Shown here piece by piece: positions 53,917-63,252 of a stretch of 64,000 nt of DNA (position 1 is its first letter; every line of letters begins with the position of its first letter). Origin of the DNA: an uncultured Roseburia sp. (lineage in GTDB: Bacteria; Bacillota; Clostridia; Lachnospirales; Lachnospiraceae); NCBI GenBank assembly GCA_934309475.1, contig CAKRDK010000002.1, positions 1-64,000 on the forward strand, given 5' to 3'. The position numbers and the translations under genes are program-made. The notes below the pieces were generated by a model that was given only the letters and a program-made list of their open reading frames with translations, did not search any database and had not been told where the DNA came from.

Positions 53917-54444
53917 TCAGCCCGGAATTCCACGGCAGGAGGAAACACAGGTTGCAAACGCCATGCTGCATGCAAAAACAGAAATGATAAATCCAACTAC
54001 GCACACAACTATAATTGCAATATAGACCCACATCAGCACCTTTGCAAACATGTTTTTCGGATATTTTACCCTTGCAACAATCATCAGCACTAAGGCAGCA
54101 ATCGAAATCAGTGCAAACGTTCCTCCCGCAATCGAGTTCATGAGATCTAATACCTCGTATGTTCCCACTCCATTTAATACTTCCGCAAACAGCGCAAATA
54201 AAAAGAGCACCACATATTTTCCCACTGCACACACAATTGATAAGATACATAATAAATTCGCCTTCTTATCATCTTCCTGCTGCTGGTTCCCGTTGAACTG
54301 CTGATTCATGTTGAACTGCTGGTTCATGTTCGGCTGCTGGTTCATATTAAACTGCTGGTTCATGTTCGGCTGCTGGTTCATGTTCGGCTGCTGGTTCATG
54401 TTAAACTGCTGGTTCATGTTCTGATTTTGGTTATTGTAATCCAC
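53917..54444 (-). CDS. Q/N-rich repeat membrane protein
   Basis: 175 residues from GTG at 54444 (GGAG 9 bases upstream). The first about 52 residues are tandem hexapeptides NMNQQF/NMNQQP ending NGNQQQEDDKK. Three hydrophobic segments follow (about 61-83, 103-125, 138-162), with the late ACSMAFATCVSSC Cys cluster. Proteins with a Q/N/P-rich head and a few membrane segments resembling DUF4190 are common in Lachnospiraceae, with no known function. Its stop lies 4 bases before the Lgt-like start, so they are coupled. Confidence 0.7.
   Translation of the reverse strand: MDYNNQNQNMNQQFNMNQQPNMNQQPNMNQQFNMNQQPNMNQQFNMNQQFNGNQQQEDDKKANLLCILSIVCAVGKYVVLFLFALFAEVLNGVGTYEVLDLMNSIAGGTFALISIAALVLMIVARVKYPKNMFAKVLMWVYIAIIVVCVVGFIISVFACSMAFATCVSSCRGIPG
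54282..54420 (-). repeat. Coding tandem repeat, 18-bp unit, about 7 copies
   Basis: Units such as CATGAACCAGCAGTTTAA and CATGAACCAGCAGCCGAA (minus strand) alternate, coding NMNQQF and NMNQQP. Nearly identical codons show recent expansion by slippage. Confidence 0.85.
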
Positions 54445-54468
54445 TCTTTCTTTCTCCTTCCCCTTTTA

Positions 54469-54505
54469 GCAAAAGAACCCCAGACGTAAATCTGAGGTTC
54501 CCAAT
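54469..54505 (-). terminator. Terminator after aspS
   Basis: Stem GAACCTCAGATTTACGTCTGGGGTTC (complement of 54475-54500), followed by TTTTGCT on the minus strand. It ends the relA-hemZ-hisS-aspS cluster. Confidence 0.75.
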
Positions 54506-54507
54506 TT

Positions 54508-56268
54508 TTATTTTTCTTCTAATTTGATTGCAATGTGAACATCGTCTAACTGCTTCTGCTCTACCGTTGCCGGTGCACCCATCATGATATCCATCGCATT
54601 CTTGTTCATTGGGAATGGGATGATTTCACGGATGCTCTCCTCACCGCAGATTAGCATAATCATACGGTCTACACCCGGTGCAATACCTGCGTGTGGTGGT
54701 GCTCCATAACAGAATGCATTGTACATAGCCGGGAATTTGGCTTTTACATCATCTTCGCCAAGTCCGACTAACTCAAATGCTTTAATCATAATCTCAGGAT
54801 CATGGTTACGGACAGCTCCGGAAGATAATTCCACACCATTACATACCAGGTCATACTGGTACGCTAAAATGGATAATGGTTCCTGATTCTCTAACGCTTC
54901 CATTCCGCCCTGTGGCATAGAGAATGGATTGTGGCAGAATTCTAACTCACCGGATTCTTCCCCGATTTCATACATTGGGAAATCAACAATCCAGCAGAAT
55001 TCGTAGCAGTCTTTCTTCATATGTTTCTCGCTGGCTGCGCCTAATAACTTACGCAATACGCCTGCTGTCTTCTGGGCAGCAAGTTTCTTTCCGGCTGTGA
55101 GACCTACAAAGTCGCCCGGTTTCAATCCGAGTGCTTCAATTACTTTTTCTTTTCTGTCCTGTAAGAACTTTGAAATACCGCCGACAAGTTCTCCATTTTC
55201 GTCTAATTTGAACCAGTATGCTTTGTTGGCTGTCTGTACTTCTACCTCTGCGCAGATTCCATCAATCACTTTTCTGGTTGCCTTGAACTCATCTACAACA
55301 ACTGCTTTCACTGTCTGTCCCTCAAATGGTCCAAATCCGCAGTCTGCCATAACATCTGTTGCATCCTGTAAAACAAGGTCGATACGAAGATCCGGTTTGT
55401 CACTTCCGTATTTGTCCATTGCCTCTAAGTACGGGATACGGACAAATGGTGCCTTAGACGCTGTCTGGTACACACCATATTTTTCAAATACCGGTGGAAG
55501 CACATCTTCTACGACTGCAAAAACATCTTCCTGTGATGCAAATGCAAGCTCCATATCAAGCTGATAGAATTCTCCCGGTGAACGGTCTGCACGCGCATCC
55601 TCATCACGGAAACACGGTGCAATCTGGAAATAACGGTCAAATCCGGATGCCATCAAAATCTGCTTGAACTGCTGTGGTGCCTGTGGAAGTGCGTAGAATT
55701 TACCCGGATGATTTCTCGCAGGTACTAAGTAATCTCTTGCTCCTTCCGGTGAAGAACAGGTTAAGATTGGTGTTGTAATCTCCATAAATCCCAACTCGTT
55801 CATCTTATTTCTCAATTCGGCAACAATTTTACTTCTCAAGACAATCTTGCTCTTTACAGCAGGGTTTCTCAAGTCAAGATAACGATATTTTAATCTTGTA
55901 TTCTCATCTGCATCCTTTGACTGATTAATCTCAAATGGAAGTGCATTGTAAATACATTTTCCTAAAATCTCAATTTTCTCCGGTACCACTTCGATTTCTC
56001 CGGTTGCAAGCTCTGTATTCTTGCTGGAACGCTCTCTTACAACACCGGTAACAGAAAGTGTAGATTCTTTATTGACACTGTCAATAATCTGCATCATCTC
56101 TTCTGTCTCTATAACTACTTGAGTAGTTCCATAAAAGTCTCTCAAAATTAAAAATCCAAGATTTTTGCTGACTTTTCTGATATTTTCATACCAACCAACG
56201 ATGGTTACGTTTTTTCCTGCATCAGACAGACGTAACTCGTTACAGTTATGAGTTCTTGACTGAATCAT
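54508..56268 (-). CDS. aspS: Aspartyl-tRNA synthetase
   Basis: 586 residues, bacterial type. It has an N-terminal OB-fold (VGWYENIRKVSKNLGFLILRDFYG), class II motif 1 (ITTPILTCSSPEGARDYLVPAR), motif 2 (YFQIAPCFRDEDARADRSPGEFYQLDMELAF), the bacterial GAD insertion (about 285-420) and motif 3 (PHAGIAPGVDRMIMLICGEESIREIIPFP). It charges tRNA-Asp. It is the last gene of the cluster, 114 bases after hisS. Whether it also charges tRNA-Asn cannot be told. Confidence 0.97.
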   Translation of the reverse strand: MIQSRTHNCNELRLSDAGKNVTIVGWYENIRKVSKNLGFLILRDFYGTTQVVIETEEMMQIIDSVNKESTLSVTGVVRERSSKNTELATGEIEVVPEKIEILGKCIYNALPFEINQSKDADENTRLKYRYLDLRNPAVKSKIVLRSKIVAELRNKMNELGFMEITTPILTCSSPEGARDYLVPARNHPGKFYALPQAPQQFKQILMASGFDRYFQIAPCFRDEDARADRSPGEFYQLDMELAFASQEDVFAVVEDVLPPVFEKYGVYQTASKAPFVRIPYLEAMDKYGSDKPDLRIDLVLQDATDVMADCGFGPFEGQTVKAVVVDEFKATRKVIDGICAEVEVQTANKAYWFKLDENGELVGGISKFLQDRKEKVIEALGLKPGDFVGLTAGKKLAAQKTAGVLRKLLGAASEKHMKKDCYEFCWIVDFPMYEIGEESGELEFCHNPFSMPQGGMEALENQEPLSILAYQYDLVCNGVELSSGAVRNHDPEIMIKAFELVGLGEDDVKAKFPAMYNAFCYGAPPHAGIAPGVDRMIMLICGEESIREIIPFPMNKNAMDIMMGAPATVEQKQLDDVHIAIKLEEK

Positions 56269-56382
56269 TTTCTTAACTCCTTATATCCTTTTGTTATTCT
56301 AACTGTACGCTTTAGAACACTTTTTATATCTTACACCATGCATCCTGATTTTTCAATCTTTATCTGTATGGGATGCCACGCC

Positions 56383-57633
56383 TTAGTGATTGAAAAATTC
56401 TACAATATCCTTGTAGCCTTCTGCATTTAATTTTTCTTTCTGGAACTTCTTGTTCTTATTCATGCGGACAACTAAGACCTGTTTTCCGGCTGTACGCTCT
56501 TCCTGTGCTTTCGCGATAACTTCATTCAGCTTCTCGGTCGGATAGTTTTTCTCGACTAAGTATGCTACTTTCGGACGCTGCATCGGCACTACGAATCCGC
56601 TCTCCATCAGTAACAGAATGATTCTCTCGAATCCGATAGAAAATCCGCAGGCCGGGACATCCTGACCTGTAAATTTGCCGACCATCTTATCATAACGGCC
56701 GCCACCGCCGCAGGCTGCACCTAATTCCGGCATTGCAATTTCAAAAATGGTTCCAGTGTAGTAGCTCATGCCGCGCACCAGAGTCGGGTCAAATACCATC
56801 TTAAAGTCCGCTGTCTTTGCGCCCTCTACCGTTGAGATAATCTCCTGCAGATTCTTCTTTACCTCTTCATCTAAGAAATCACCCAATGTGTCTGCAAGGT
56901 AAGCGATACCATCGGAAGCTTTCTCCACGCCTTCAAAAAGAGCAAGATACTTCTCAATTGCTTCTTTTGCGTAGCCTTCCTTTTCTAACTCTTCTGCAAC
57001 GCCGTCAAGTCCGATTTTATCCATCTTATCTAAGATGATAAATACGGTATCGAATTCTTCTTCCGGGAAACCACTGTAGGCTGCCATTGCCTTTAAGATA
57101 CGTCTCTCGTTGATACGGATTTCAAAATTTTTGAATCCTAATCTTCCAATTGTTGTAGTTGTAGCTAAAATTAATTCAATTTCAGCGAGGTTGCTTGGCT
57201 CACCGATGATATCAATGTCACACTGCATAAACTGACGGTAACGTCCTCTCTGTGGACGGTCTGCTCTCCAGACACTTCCCATCTGAAGTGATTTAAACGG
57301 GGAAGGAAGGTTGTTGGCATTGTTCGAATAATAACGCACCAGCGGAACCGTCAAATCGTAACGCATGCCAAAATCCACTAAATCTGCTTCTTCTGTTGCC
57401 TCTGCAACTTTTAATTTCTCGCCACGTTTCATTACTTTAAAAATTAATTTCTCATTTTCGCCACCCTGTTTATTGCTTAAGTTTGCAATGTTTTCCATAC
57501 AAGGTGTCTCAATCGGTGTAAAACCAAAGCTTCTGTAAGTCTCCTTGATTACCTGCTGCACGTAATCACGAATCTGCATTTCCTCCGGTAAAATATCTTT
57601 CATGCCGTTGACCGGCTTCTTGCTTAATGCCAT
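56383..57633 (-). CDS. hisS: Histidyl-tRNA synthetase
   Basis: 416 residues. Class II motifs are GFTPIETPCMENI (motif 1), GSVWRADRPQRGRYRQFMQCDIDIIG (motif 2), the His-A signature VRGMSYYTGTIFEIA with GGGRYDKMVGKFTGQDVPACGFSIGFERIIL (motif 3), and a C-terminal anticodon-binding domain. The start overlaps the 3' end of hemZ by 10 bases, so translation is coupled. The relA-hemZ-hisS-aspS neighbourhood is conserved in Firmicutes. Confidence 0.97.
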   Translation of the reverse strand: MALSKKPVNGMKDILPEEMQIRDYVQQVIKETYRSFGFTPIETPCMENIANLSNKQGGENEKLIFKVMKRGEKLKVAEATEEADLVDFGMRYDLTVPLVRYYSNNANNLPSPFKSLQMGSVWRADRPQRGRYRQFMQCDIDIIGEPSNLAEIELILATTTTIGRLGFKNFEIRINERRILKAMAAYSGFPEEEFDTVFIILDKMDKIGLDGVAEELEKEGYAKEAIEKYLALFEGVEKASDGIAYLADTLGDFLDEEVKKNLQEIISTVEGAKTADFKMVFDPTLVRGMSYYTGTIFEIAMPELGAACGGGGRYDKMVGKFTGQDVPACGFSIGFERIILLLMESGFVVPMQRPKVAYLVEKNYPTEKLNEVIAKAQEERTAGKQVLVVRMNKNKKFQKEKLNAEGYKDIVEFFNH

Positions 57634-59201
57634 GAAATCTCCTCCATTTTCCTAACTTTTCTTTCTATCATTTCATCGATGCGTTCTAAGTAATTACAAA
57701 CGTCCTTGACATTTTCCACTCGAACCATCGTGACTTTTCCCTCTTCTTCGTCTCCCGGAGTCGGGAACACGAACTTCGTCGTTGCACCTGCACCAAGAGC
57801 CATTATAGTCTGTTTCTCTTCCATAATCAAGATATTATAGATGCCTGCCTTTCCGGGTGATGCATATCCGACATTCTCTAAATTTCCTGCCATACTCTTC
57901 TGGCGGTACAGATAATACGGGGAAAGTCCCATCTCTTTTGCATACTGCTCCGTCAGTTCCATATGTTCTTTGGTGTTGACCATCTCATACTTGTCATAGT
58001 CTTCTTTGAACATATTTAAGCGCGCCGCACGTTTCAGCGCAAGGGAATGTACTGTCAGATTATCTGGATGCAACTGTTTTACCTTCTCTAAGGTCTCTCG
58101 GACATCCTCTATCGTCTCTCCCGGCAGTCCCATAATCAAGTCCATATTGATGTCGTCAAATCCAAGTTCCCTTGCCATCTCAAAACTCTGTATCGTCTGC
58201 TCTACCGTATGGTGGCGTCCAATCAGCTTTAACGTATCCTGCTTCATCGTCTGCGGATTAATTGAAATCCTGCTGATGTGATGTTTCTTTAACACCTCAA
58301 GCTTTTCTCTTGTGATACTGTCCGGTCTTCCCGCCTCCACGGTAAATTCAAGGCAGTGTGATAAATCAAAACTACATTTAATTTTTCGGATTAAGCGGTC
58401 TAACTGGTACGGTTCTAATGTGGTCGGTGTTCCACCACCGATGTAAATCGTATTCAGATGTTTTTTGGCAAATTTGACTGCAACAAAATCAATCTCTTTT
58501 TCTAACGCATCTAAATACTCGTCCATGCGCGATGCCCACATACTGAGCGGATACGAGGTAAAGGAACAGTAAAGACAGGTCGTCGGGCAAAACGGTATTC
58601 CGATGTAGAGACTGTATCCATCTTTATAATCAAGCTTTTGCAGCATCTTTAATTCTCGCTCTGCAATCTCAATGGAAAGGTCTATCTTCTCATCCGATGC
58701 CTGATACGTGTCCTTCATGTAGGCATGAATCTCCTCGCGCCCTTTTCCCTCTTCTAAAAGCTTCATCGGTATCTTCGTCGGGCGGATTCCGGTCAGTGTC
58801 CCCCATGGAAGTTCCATCCCACAATAAGAAGACAACATCTCGTACAGTGCATTCTTTAATGCATTTTTAACTTCTGTACGGTCCTCATAGCTCACTTTAA
58901 CCTGCTTAGACGGAAGTTCCGTCACGTTTATCGCTCTTTCTAAAATCTCTGGAATCGGTCTTCTTCTGATTCTGCTGTGACCGTCCGTAAAAAAATCTTC
59001 CTCTAACGCCGGATATTCATACTGTTTCCAGGTAAGATGAATTGCATCCTCCGCGTAATCGACCTGCATATGAATTGAGACAATCTCTTCGTAATTCTTC
59101 TGCTCCGCCGTTGCACTGACATTCTCTTTTGGGAAAAATGCCTTGAACAGCGAATGAATGTCGTACTCAAATTCCGGTCTGTTCATTGTTACTACTATCA
59201 T
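57624..59201 (-). CDS. hemZ: Coproporphyrinogen dehydrogenase HemZ-like radical SAM protein
   Basis: 525 residues from ATG at 59201 (GGAG 7 bases upstream; a TTG four codons earlier is not needed). A family-specific N-terminal 190 residues precede the radical SAM core. The iron-sulfur motif is GIPFCPTTCLYCSF (Cys205, Cys209, Cys212; CX3CX2C) and the SAM-binding IYIGGGTPTTLEP and NMDLIMGLPGET follow. HemZ proteins are anaerobic coproporphyrinogen III dehydrogenase homologues; the window has no other haem genes, so a different substrate is possible. Confidence 0.9.
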   Translation of the reverse strand: MIVVTMNRPEFEYDIHSLFKAFFPKENVSATAEQKNYEEIVSIHMQVDYAEDAIHLTWKQYEYPALEEDFFTDGHSRIRRRPIPEILERAINVTELPSKQVKVSYEDRTEVKNALKNALYEMLSSYCGMELPWGTLTGIRPTKIPMKLLEEGKGREEIHAYMKDTYQASDEKIDLSIEIAERELKMLQKLDYKDGYSLYIGIPFCPTTCLYCSFTSYPLSMWASRMDEYLDALEKEIDFVAVKFAKKHLNTIYIGGGTPTTLEPYQLDRLIRKIKCSFDLSHCLEFTVEAGRPDSITREKLEVLKKHHISRISINPQTMKQDTLKLIGRHHTVEQTIQSFEMARELGFDDINMDLIMGLPGETIEDVRETLEKVKQLHPDNLTVHSLALKRAARLNMFKEDYDKYEMVNTKEHMELTEQYAKEMGLSPYYLYRQKSMAGNLENVGYASPGKAGIYNILIMEEKQTIMALGAGATTKFVFPTPGDEEEGKVTMVRVENVKDVCNYLERIDEMIERKVRKMEEISWH

Positions 59202-59230
59202 TTTTTTCTCCAATAATTCCTGTTTCTCTT

Positions 59231-59860
59231 TTAAAGGTATGGATTGTATTTCCGCTCTGTTCCGATTGACGTAATGTCGTTATGTCCGGTATACACCGTC
59301 GTCTCATCTGGAAGCGGCATCAGTTTATTCTGAATGGAACGGATAATCTGCGCTGCACTTCCCTTTGGGAAATCCGTTCTTCCAACCGACTGTGCAAATA
59401 AGATATCCCCGCTGAATACGGTATTCTGGTATCCAAAGTAATAGCAGACACCGCCCACCGTATGTCCCGGTGTCTCAAGCACACGGATATGAAATCCCGC
59501 CAGATTAATCTCCTGTTCGTCCTTTAAAAAGATGTCGGCATGGTACTGCACCTGTCTGCCTTCCCAGCCACTCAAATTAAGTTCCGGTGTATCTAGGGTC
59601 TCTTTTTCTTTCTCCCCGGCATATATCTTGACGCCGAGCAGTCCTGCAAGTTCTTCCGCTCCACCGGCATGGTCAAAATGCCCATGTGTCAGTAAAATTG
59701 CAACAGGATTTAACTTTTCCTCTTTTATAATCTCCGCAAGTCTTTTTGCGCTTGCCCCCGGATCTATCACTAAAACTTCTTTGGTATCCTCATTGATTGC
59801 AAAATAACAATTCGTCTGGACAGGTCCGACTACATATTGTTCTACTTTAAGTGGTGCCAT
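59231..59860 (-). CDS. MBL-fold metallo-hydrolase (glyoxalase II-like)
   Basis: 209 residues. Metal ligands: THGHFDH (59-65), GHTVGG (His about 133), SGDILF (Asp about 150) and TGHN near the end. It resembles YcbL-type glyoxalase II homologues that hydrolyse thioesters, in the cytoplasm. It lies 40 bases after relA and 29 before hemZ, as in many Clostridia. The physiological substrate is unknown. Confidence 0.9.
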   Translation of the reverse strand: MAPLKVEQYVVGPVQTNCYFAINEDTKEVLVIDPGASAKRLAEIIKEEKLNPVAILLTHGHFDHAGGAEELAGLLGVKIYAGEKEKETLDTPELNLSGWEGRQVQYHADIFLKDEQEINLAGFHIRVLETPGHTVGGVCYYFGYQNTVFSGDILFAQSVGRTDFPKGSAAQIIRSIQNKLMPLPDETTVYTGHNDITSIGTERKYNPYL

Positions 59861-59881
59861 TTTTCTCCCTTTCTTCTCAAC

Positions 59882-59914
59882 AAAACCACCGGTTAAGTTC
59901 TAGCCGGTGGTTCT
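59882..59914 (-). terminator. Hairpin overlapping the relA stop codon
   Basis: Minus-strand stem AACCACCGGCT...AACCGGTGGTT followed by TTGTTG. The T tract is weak and genes continue on the same strand, so it may attenuate or protect the relA 3' end more than fully terminate. Confidence 0.55.
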
Positions 59915-62236
59915 CTCAATGTCAATGATACTGTCGATTTGTCTCAACTTATCAATAACACTATTCAACTCTGCTTTGCCTTTTGTGCTAAAGGAAATAT
60001 CAATCGTTGCCACACCCTGTTTGCTCGTCTTCGAGTGAATTCCATTGATGTCAATCTCCCGCTCTGTAAAGACTCTCGTAATATCTACGAGCAAACCGGT
60101 TCTGTTGTTTCCATATATTTTAATCTCTGCCAGATAAAGTCCGCTCTCTCCGGATTCCTCATCATGCTGCCACTCTGCATCGATGAGACGCTCCTTCTCC
60201 ATATCCGAGAGGTTGATGATGTTGATGCAATCAGTTCTGTGAATCGAGACACCTCTGCCACGCGTCACAAATCCTACAATCTCATCTCCCGGTACCGGAC
60301 TGCAGCATTTTGAAAAATGCACGGCAACATCGTAAAGACCTTTTACGATGATGCCGCTCTTAGAGCGTTTTACCGGTGCCTTCTCTTTATTCTCGGAAAT
60401 ATTCTCTAAGACTTCCTCATCTGTAATCTGCGCAATATGATCTTTCTTGTACTCTTCGTACATACGGTTCACAATCTGTCCCTCTTTGAGACCTCCGTGT
60501 CCTAATGTCGCCAGACACGAATTCCAGTCATGAAAACCGTATTTCCGCAAAATCTTATTCTGATATTCCGGTTTGTTAATATCAGCTAAGTTAATTCCTT
60601 TTGCCTTACAATAAGAAGCTATCAGTTCTTTTCCGCGGACGATATTCTCTTCCTTTAATTCGCTGCGGAACCACTGATTGATTTTATTTTTCGCCTGTGT
60701 GCTCTTGACAATATTGAGCCAGTCACGGCTTGGTCCCTTCGAGTTCTGCGAGGTGATAATCTCTATCCGGTCACCATTCTGAATCACATAATCGATTGGA
60801 ACTAATTTTCCGTTTACTTTTGCACCAATCATCTTATTTCCGACTGCGGAATGGATATTGTATGCAAAATCAATCGGTGTCGAACCGTTCGGAAGGTTCT
60901 TGACGTCGCCGGACGGTGTAAAACAGAATACCGTGTCGGAGAACAAATCCAAATCACTCTTCAGCAGGCTCATGAATTCTTTGTTATCCGACATGTCACG
61001 CTGCCATTCGAGAATCTGGCGGAGCCAGCTTAACTTTTCTTCCTCGGAAACGGTCATCGGAACGGCAGCACCGCCGTTGTTGCTCACTTCTTTGTATTTC
61101 CAGTGCGCCGCGATACCATACTCCGCTGTACGGTGCATCTCGAACGTACGAATCTGAATCTCAAACGGCTGTCCGGTCGGTCCAATCAATGTCGTATGGA
61201 GCGACTGATACATATTCGGCTTTGGCATGGCAATATAGTCTTTAAATCTGCCCGGAATCGGCTTATACATCTCATGGATGACACCAAGTGCCGCATAACA
61301 GTCTTTGACCGAATCCACAATAATGCGGATGGCAAACAAATCATAAATCTGGTCTAACGTCTTATCCTGATTCACCATCTTCTTATAGATACTGAAAAAA
61401 TGTTTGGCACGTCCGTCAATCTGTGCCTCAATTCCGGCATCCTTAATATGCTTCCGCACTTCTTCGACCAGGCTTGCAACATACTCATCGCGCACACTCT
61501 TGCGCTGTGCCACCTGTTTTACCAGATCATAGTATGCTTCCGGCTCTAAATATTTTAACGATAAATCATCTAATTCGATTTTAATTTTGGAAATACCAAG
61601 ACGCTGTGCCAGCGGACAATAAATCTCCTGTGTCTCTCTGGCAATACGAATCTGTCCTTCTTTGGACTGGTACTTTAAGGTACGCATATTGTGAAGGCGG
61701 TCTGCAAGCTTAATCATGATGACACGGATGTCCTTCGCCATGGCAAGGAACATCTTTCGAAGATTCTCCGCCTGCATCTCTAAACGCTCTGCCGATTTAT
61801 CCTTCGGGTCAGGGTTGTTATCTGTCAGATGCAGATGCTGCAGCTTTGTCACTCCGTCTACTAAAAGCAATACTTCCTCGCTGAACTCCTCTGCAATCTC
61901 CTGCGGAGTCATCGTCGTATCCTCTAACACGTCATGAAGAAGTCCGGCTACAATCGTCTCCTTGTCTAACTCAAGTTCTGCCAGAATAATACCCACACAG
62001 AGCGGGTGAATGATATATGGCTCTCCCGATTTCCGAACCTGTCCCTTATGTGCCTCATATGCAACCTTGTATGCTTTCTCAATCAAGGAAATATCCGCAG
62101 ATGGGTGATATTTGCGCACACTGGCAATGAGCTCATCATATAATTGTTCAGGGCTCTCAAATTCTTTCGTCGATTTTATGCTGTTTTCAACGTCTCTGAC
62201 GCTCTTTTCTAATTCTTCTGATGTAATATCTGTCAT
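59900..62236 (-). CDS. relA: Bifunctional (p)ppGpp synthetase/hydrolase
   Basis: 778 residues from ATG at 62236 (MTDITSEELEKS; GGTGAT upstream). The frame runs 80 codons further into the GNAT gene without support. The HD hydrolase domain with GLLHDVLEDT is intact (about 80-100), as is the synthetase domain with RLHNMRTL, FAIRIIVDSVKDCYAALG and MPKPNMYQSLHTT. TGS (FTPSGDVKNLPNGSTPIDFAYNIH), a zinc-finger-like CCSPVPGDEIVGF region and a C-terminal ACT domain follow. It makes and breaks the stringent-response alarmone on ribosomes stalled by amino acid shortage. Confidence 0.96.
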   Translation of the reverse strand: MTDITSEELEKSVRDVENSIKSTKEFESPEQLYDELIASVRKYHPSADISLIEKAYKVAYEAHKGQVRKSGEPYIIHPLCVGIILAELELDKETIVAGLLHDVLEDTTMTPQEIAEEFSEEVLLLVDGVTKLQHLHLTDNNPDPKDKSAERLEMQAENLRKMFLAMAKDIRVIMIKLADRLHNMRTLKYQSKEGQIRIARETQEIYCPLAQRLGISKIKIELDDLSLKYLEPEAYYDLVKQVAQRKSVRDEYVASLVEEVRKHIKDAGIEAQIDGRAKHFFSIYKKMVNQDKTLDQIYDLFAIRIIVDSVKDCYAALGVIHEMYKPIPGRFKDYIAMPKPNMYQSLHTTLIGPTGQPFEIQIRTFEMHRTAEYGIAAHWKYKEVSNNGGAAVPMTVSEEEKLSWLRQILEWQRDMSDNKEFMSLLKSDLDLFSDTVFCFTPSGDVKNLPNGSTPIDFAYNIHSAVGNKMIGAKVNGKLVPIDYVIQNGDRIEIITSQNSKGPSRDWLNIVKSTQAKNKINQWFRSELKEENIVRGKELIASYCKAKGINLADINKPEYQNKILRKYGFHDWNSCLATLGHGGLKEGQIVNRMYEEYKKDHIAQITDEEVLENISENKEKAPVKRSKSGIIVKGLYDVAVHFSKCCSPVPGDEIVGFVTRGRGVSIHRTDCINIINLSDMEKERLIDAEWQHDEESGESGLYLAEIKIYGNNRTGLLVDITRVFTEREIDINGIHSKTSKQGVATIDISFSTKGKAELNSVIDKLRQIDSIIDIERTTG

Positions 62237-62288
62237 GTGTATCACCCACTTTATCCCATTTTGTATTTTTCTATTATATTTTATTTTA

Positions 62289-63176
62289 TTACAAAATGCA
62301 ACGCATAATACACATTCTTTTTCCGCTGTTCTCGCACTCTTTCTCAAAAACAAAGCCCAGTTTTTTTGAAAGTGCAAGTGAAGCTTCATTTTCCGGTTCA
62401 ATGGCACAGAACAGTTCTTCCATGCCAAGATACTCTTTGCAATAGCCGCAAATCGCGCGGCACACCTCCGTTGCATAACCTTTTCTCTGATATGACCGCC
62501 CGATAGCGTAGCCTAACTCCAGTTCGCCGTCCCGCTCTGCACGCGGTTCAATTCCTGCACGTCCAATCAGTCTGCCGCTTTTCTTTTCTAAAACAAGCCA
62601 CATGCCATAGCCAAAATAGCGGTATACACTCTCAATGTAAGCCTGCTGGTATTCCTTTTCCTGCTCATAAGGATACAGCGGCTCAATAAATTCTGTCATG
62701 CCTTCCCCGCCATACAGTGCAAACAAAGCATCTAAGTCTGACATTGCAAATTCCCGCACAATAAGCCGTTCCGTCTGCAGCACCATCCAGGGAATCCCGC
62801 ACTCCCGCTGTATCGTACGGTTTAAAAGCTCTGGCTCGATGCCCTTCATGCACTCCACCACAAGGTCACAGCCGGATAAAAACTCCTGCGCCCCGCATGG
62901 CTGATACCCGATTCGTGCAATCTGACTCTGCTTCGCCTCCTCTAACCAGGCAGTATCATCACTTAATAAAATTGCATTTTCTTTCGGATTTTCTATTTTT
63001 TCAAGAAATTCCTGCAACTGCTCTTTCTTCGAAAAATAAAAAGGAGAAAAGCTGACTTCTCTTAATTGCCGCGCGTCATCCTCCCATTCCAGGCACGGTT
63101 CTCTCAACTGTTCTTCGAGACTTCTCCGTTCCTCCTCTTTCAGATTCTTCACCGCTGCCAGCAACCATTTTTTCAT
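62289..63176 (-). CDS. GNAT family acetyltransferase with extra N-terminal domain
   Basis: 295 residues. The C-terminal half (about 130-295) is a RimJ-like GNAT domain: LQTERLIVREFAMSDLDALFALY, ELGYAIGRSYQRKGYATEVCRAI (acetyl-CoA loop) and ENEASLALSKKLGF. The first about 125 residues are not GNAT. They include ILLSDDTAWLEEAKQSQIARIGYQP and CDLVVECMKG, which recall the C-terminal half of a HAD-like Rossmann fold without its catalytic Asp. The acceptor is unknown. GGAGAAG 8 bases upstream sets the start. Confidence 0.82.
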   Translation of the reverse strand: MKKWLLAAVKNLKEEERRSLEEQLREPCLEWEDDARQLREVSFSPFYFSKKEQLQEFLEKIENPKENAILLSDDTAWLEEAKQSQIARIGYQPCGAQEFLSGCDLVVECMKGIEPELLNRTIQRECGIPWMVLQTERLIVREFAMSDLDALFALYGGEGMTEFIEPLYPYEQEKEYQQAYIESVYRYFGYGMWLVLEKKSGRLIGRAGIEPRAERDGELELGYAIGRSYQRKGYATEVCRAICGYCKEYLGMEELFCAIEPENEASLALSKKLGFVFEKECENSGKRMCIMRCIL

Positions 63177-63252
63177 CTGCTCTTCTCCATATTTTTCATT
63201 TTTCTGCCAATCCGGCTGTATTTTCTTTTATATGCTCCTTCGTATGCACAAA

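Noticed and set aside
54282-54420. CRISPR-like regular repeat
   Set aside because: The units are contiguous 18-bp in-frame codons without spacers and lie inside a good gene.
56269-56382. T-box leader before aspS
   Set aside because: Only 114 bases, with no specifier hairpin or T-box sequence found.
62237-62476. N-terminal extension of relA by 80 codons
   Set aside because: It overlaps the GNAT gene, has no ribosome site and does not look like a RelA N-terminus; ATG at 62236 fits the family.
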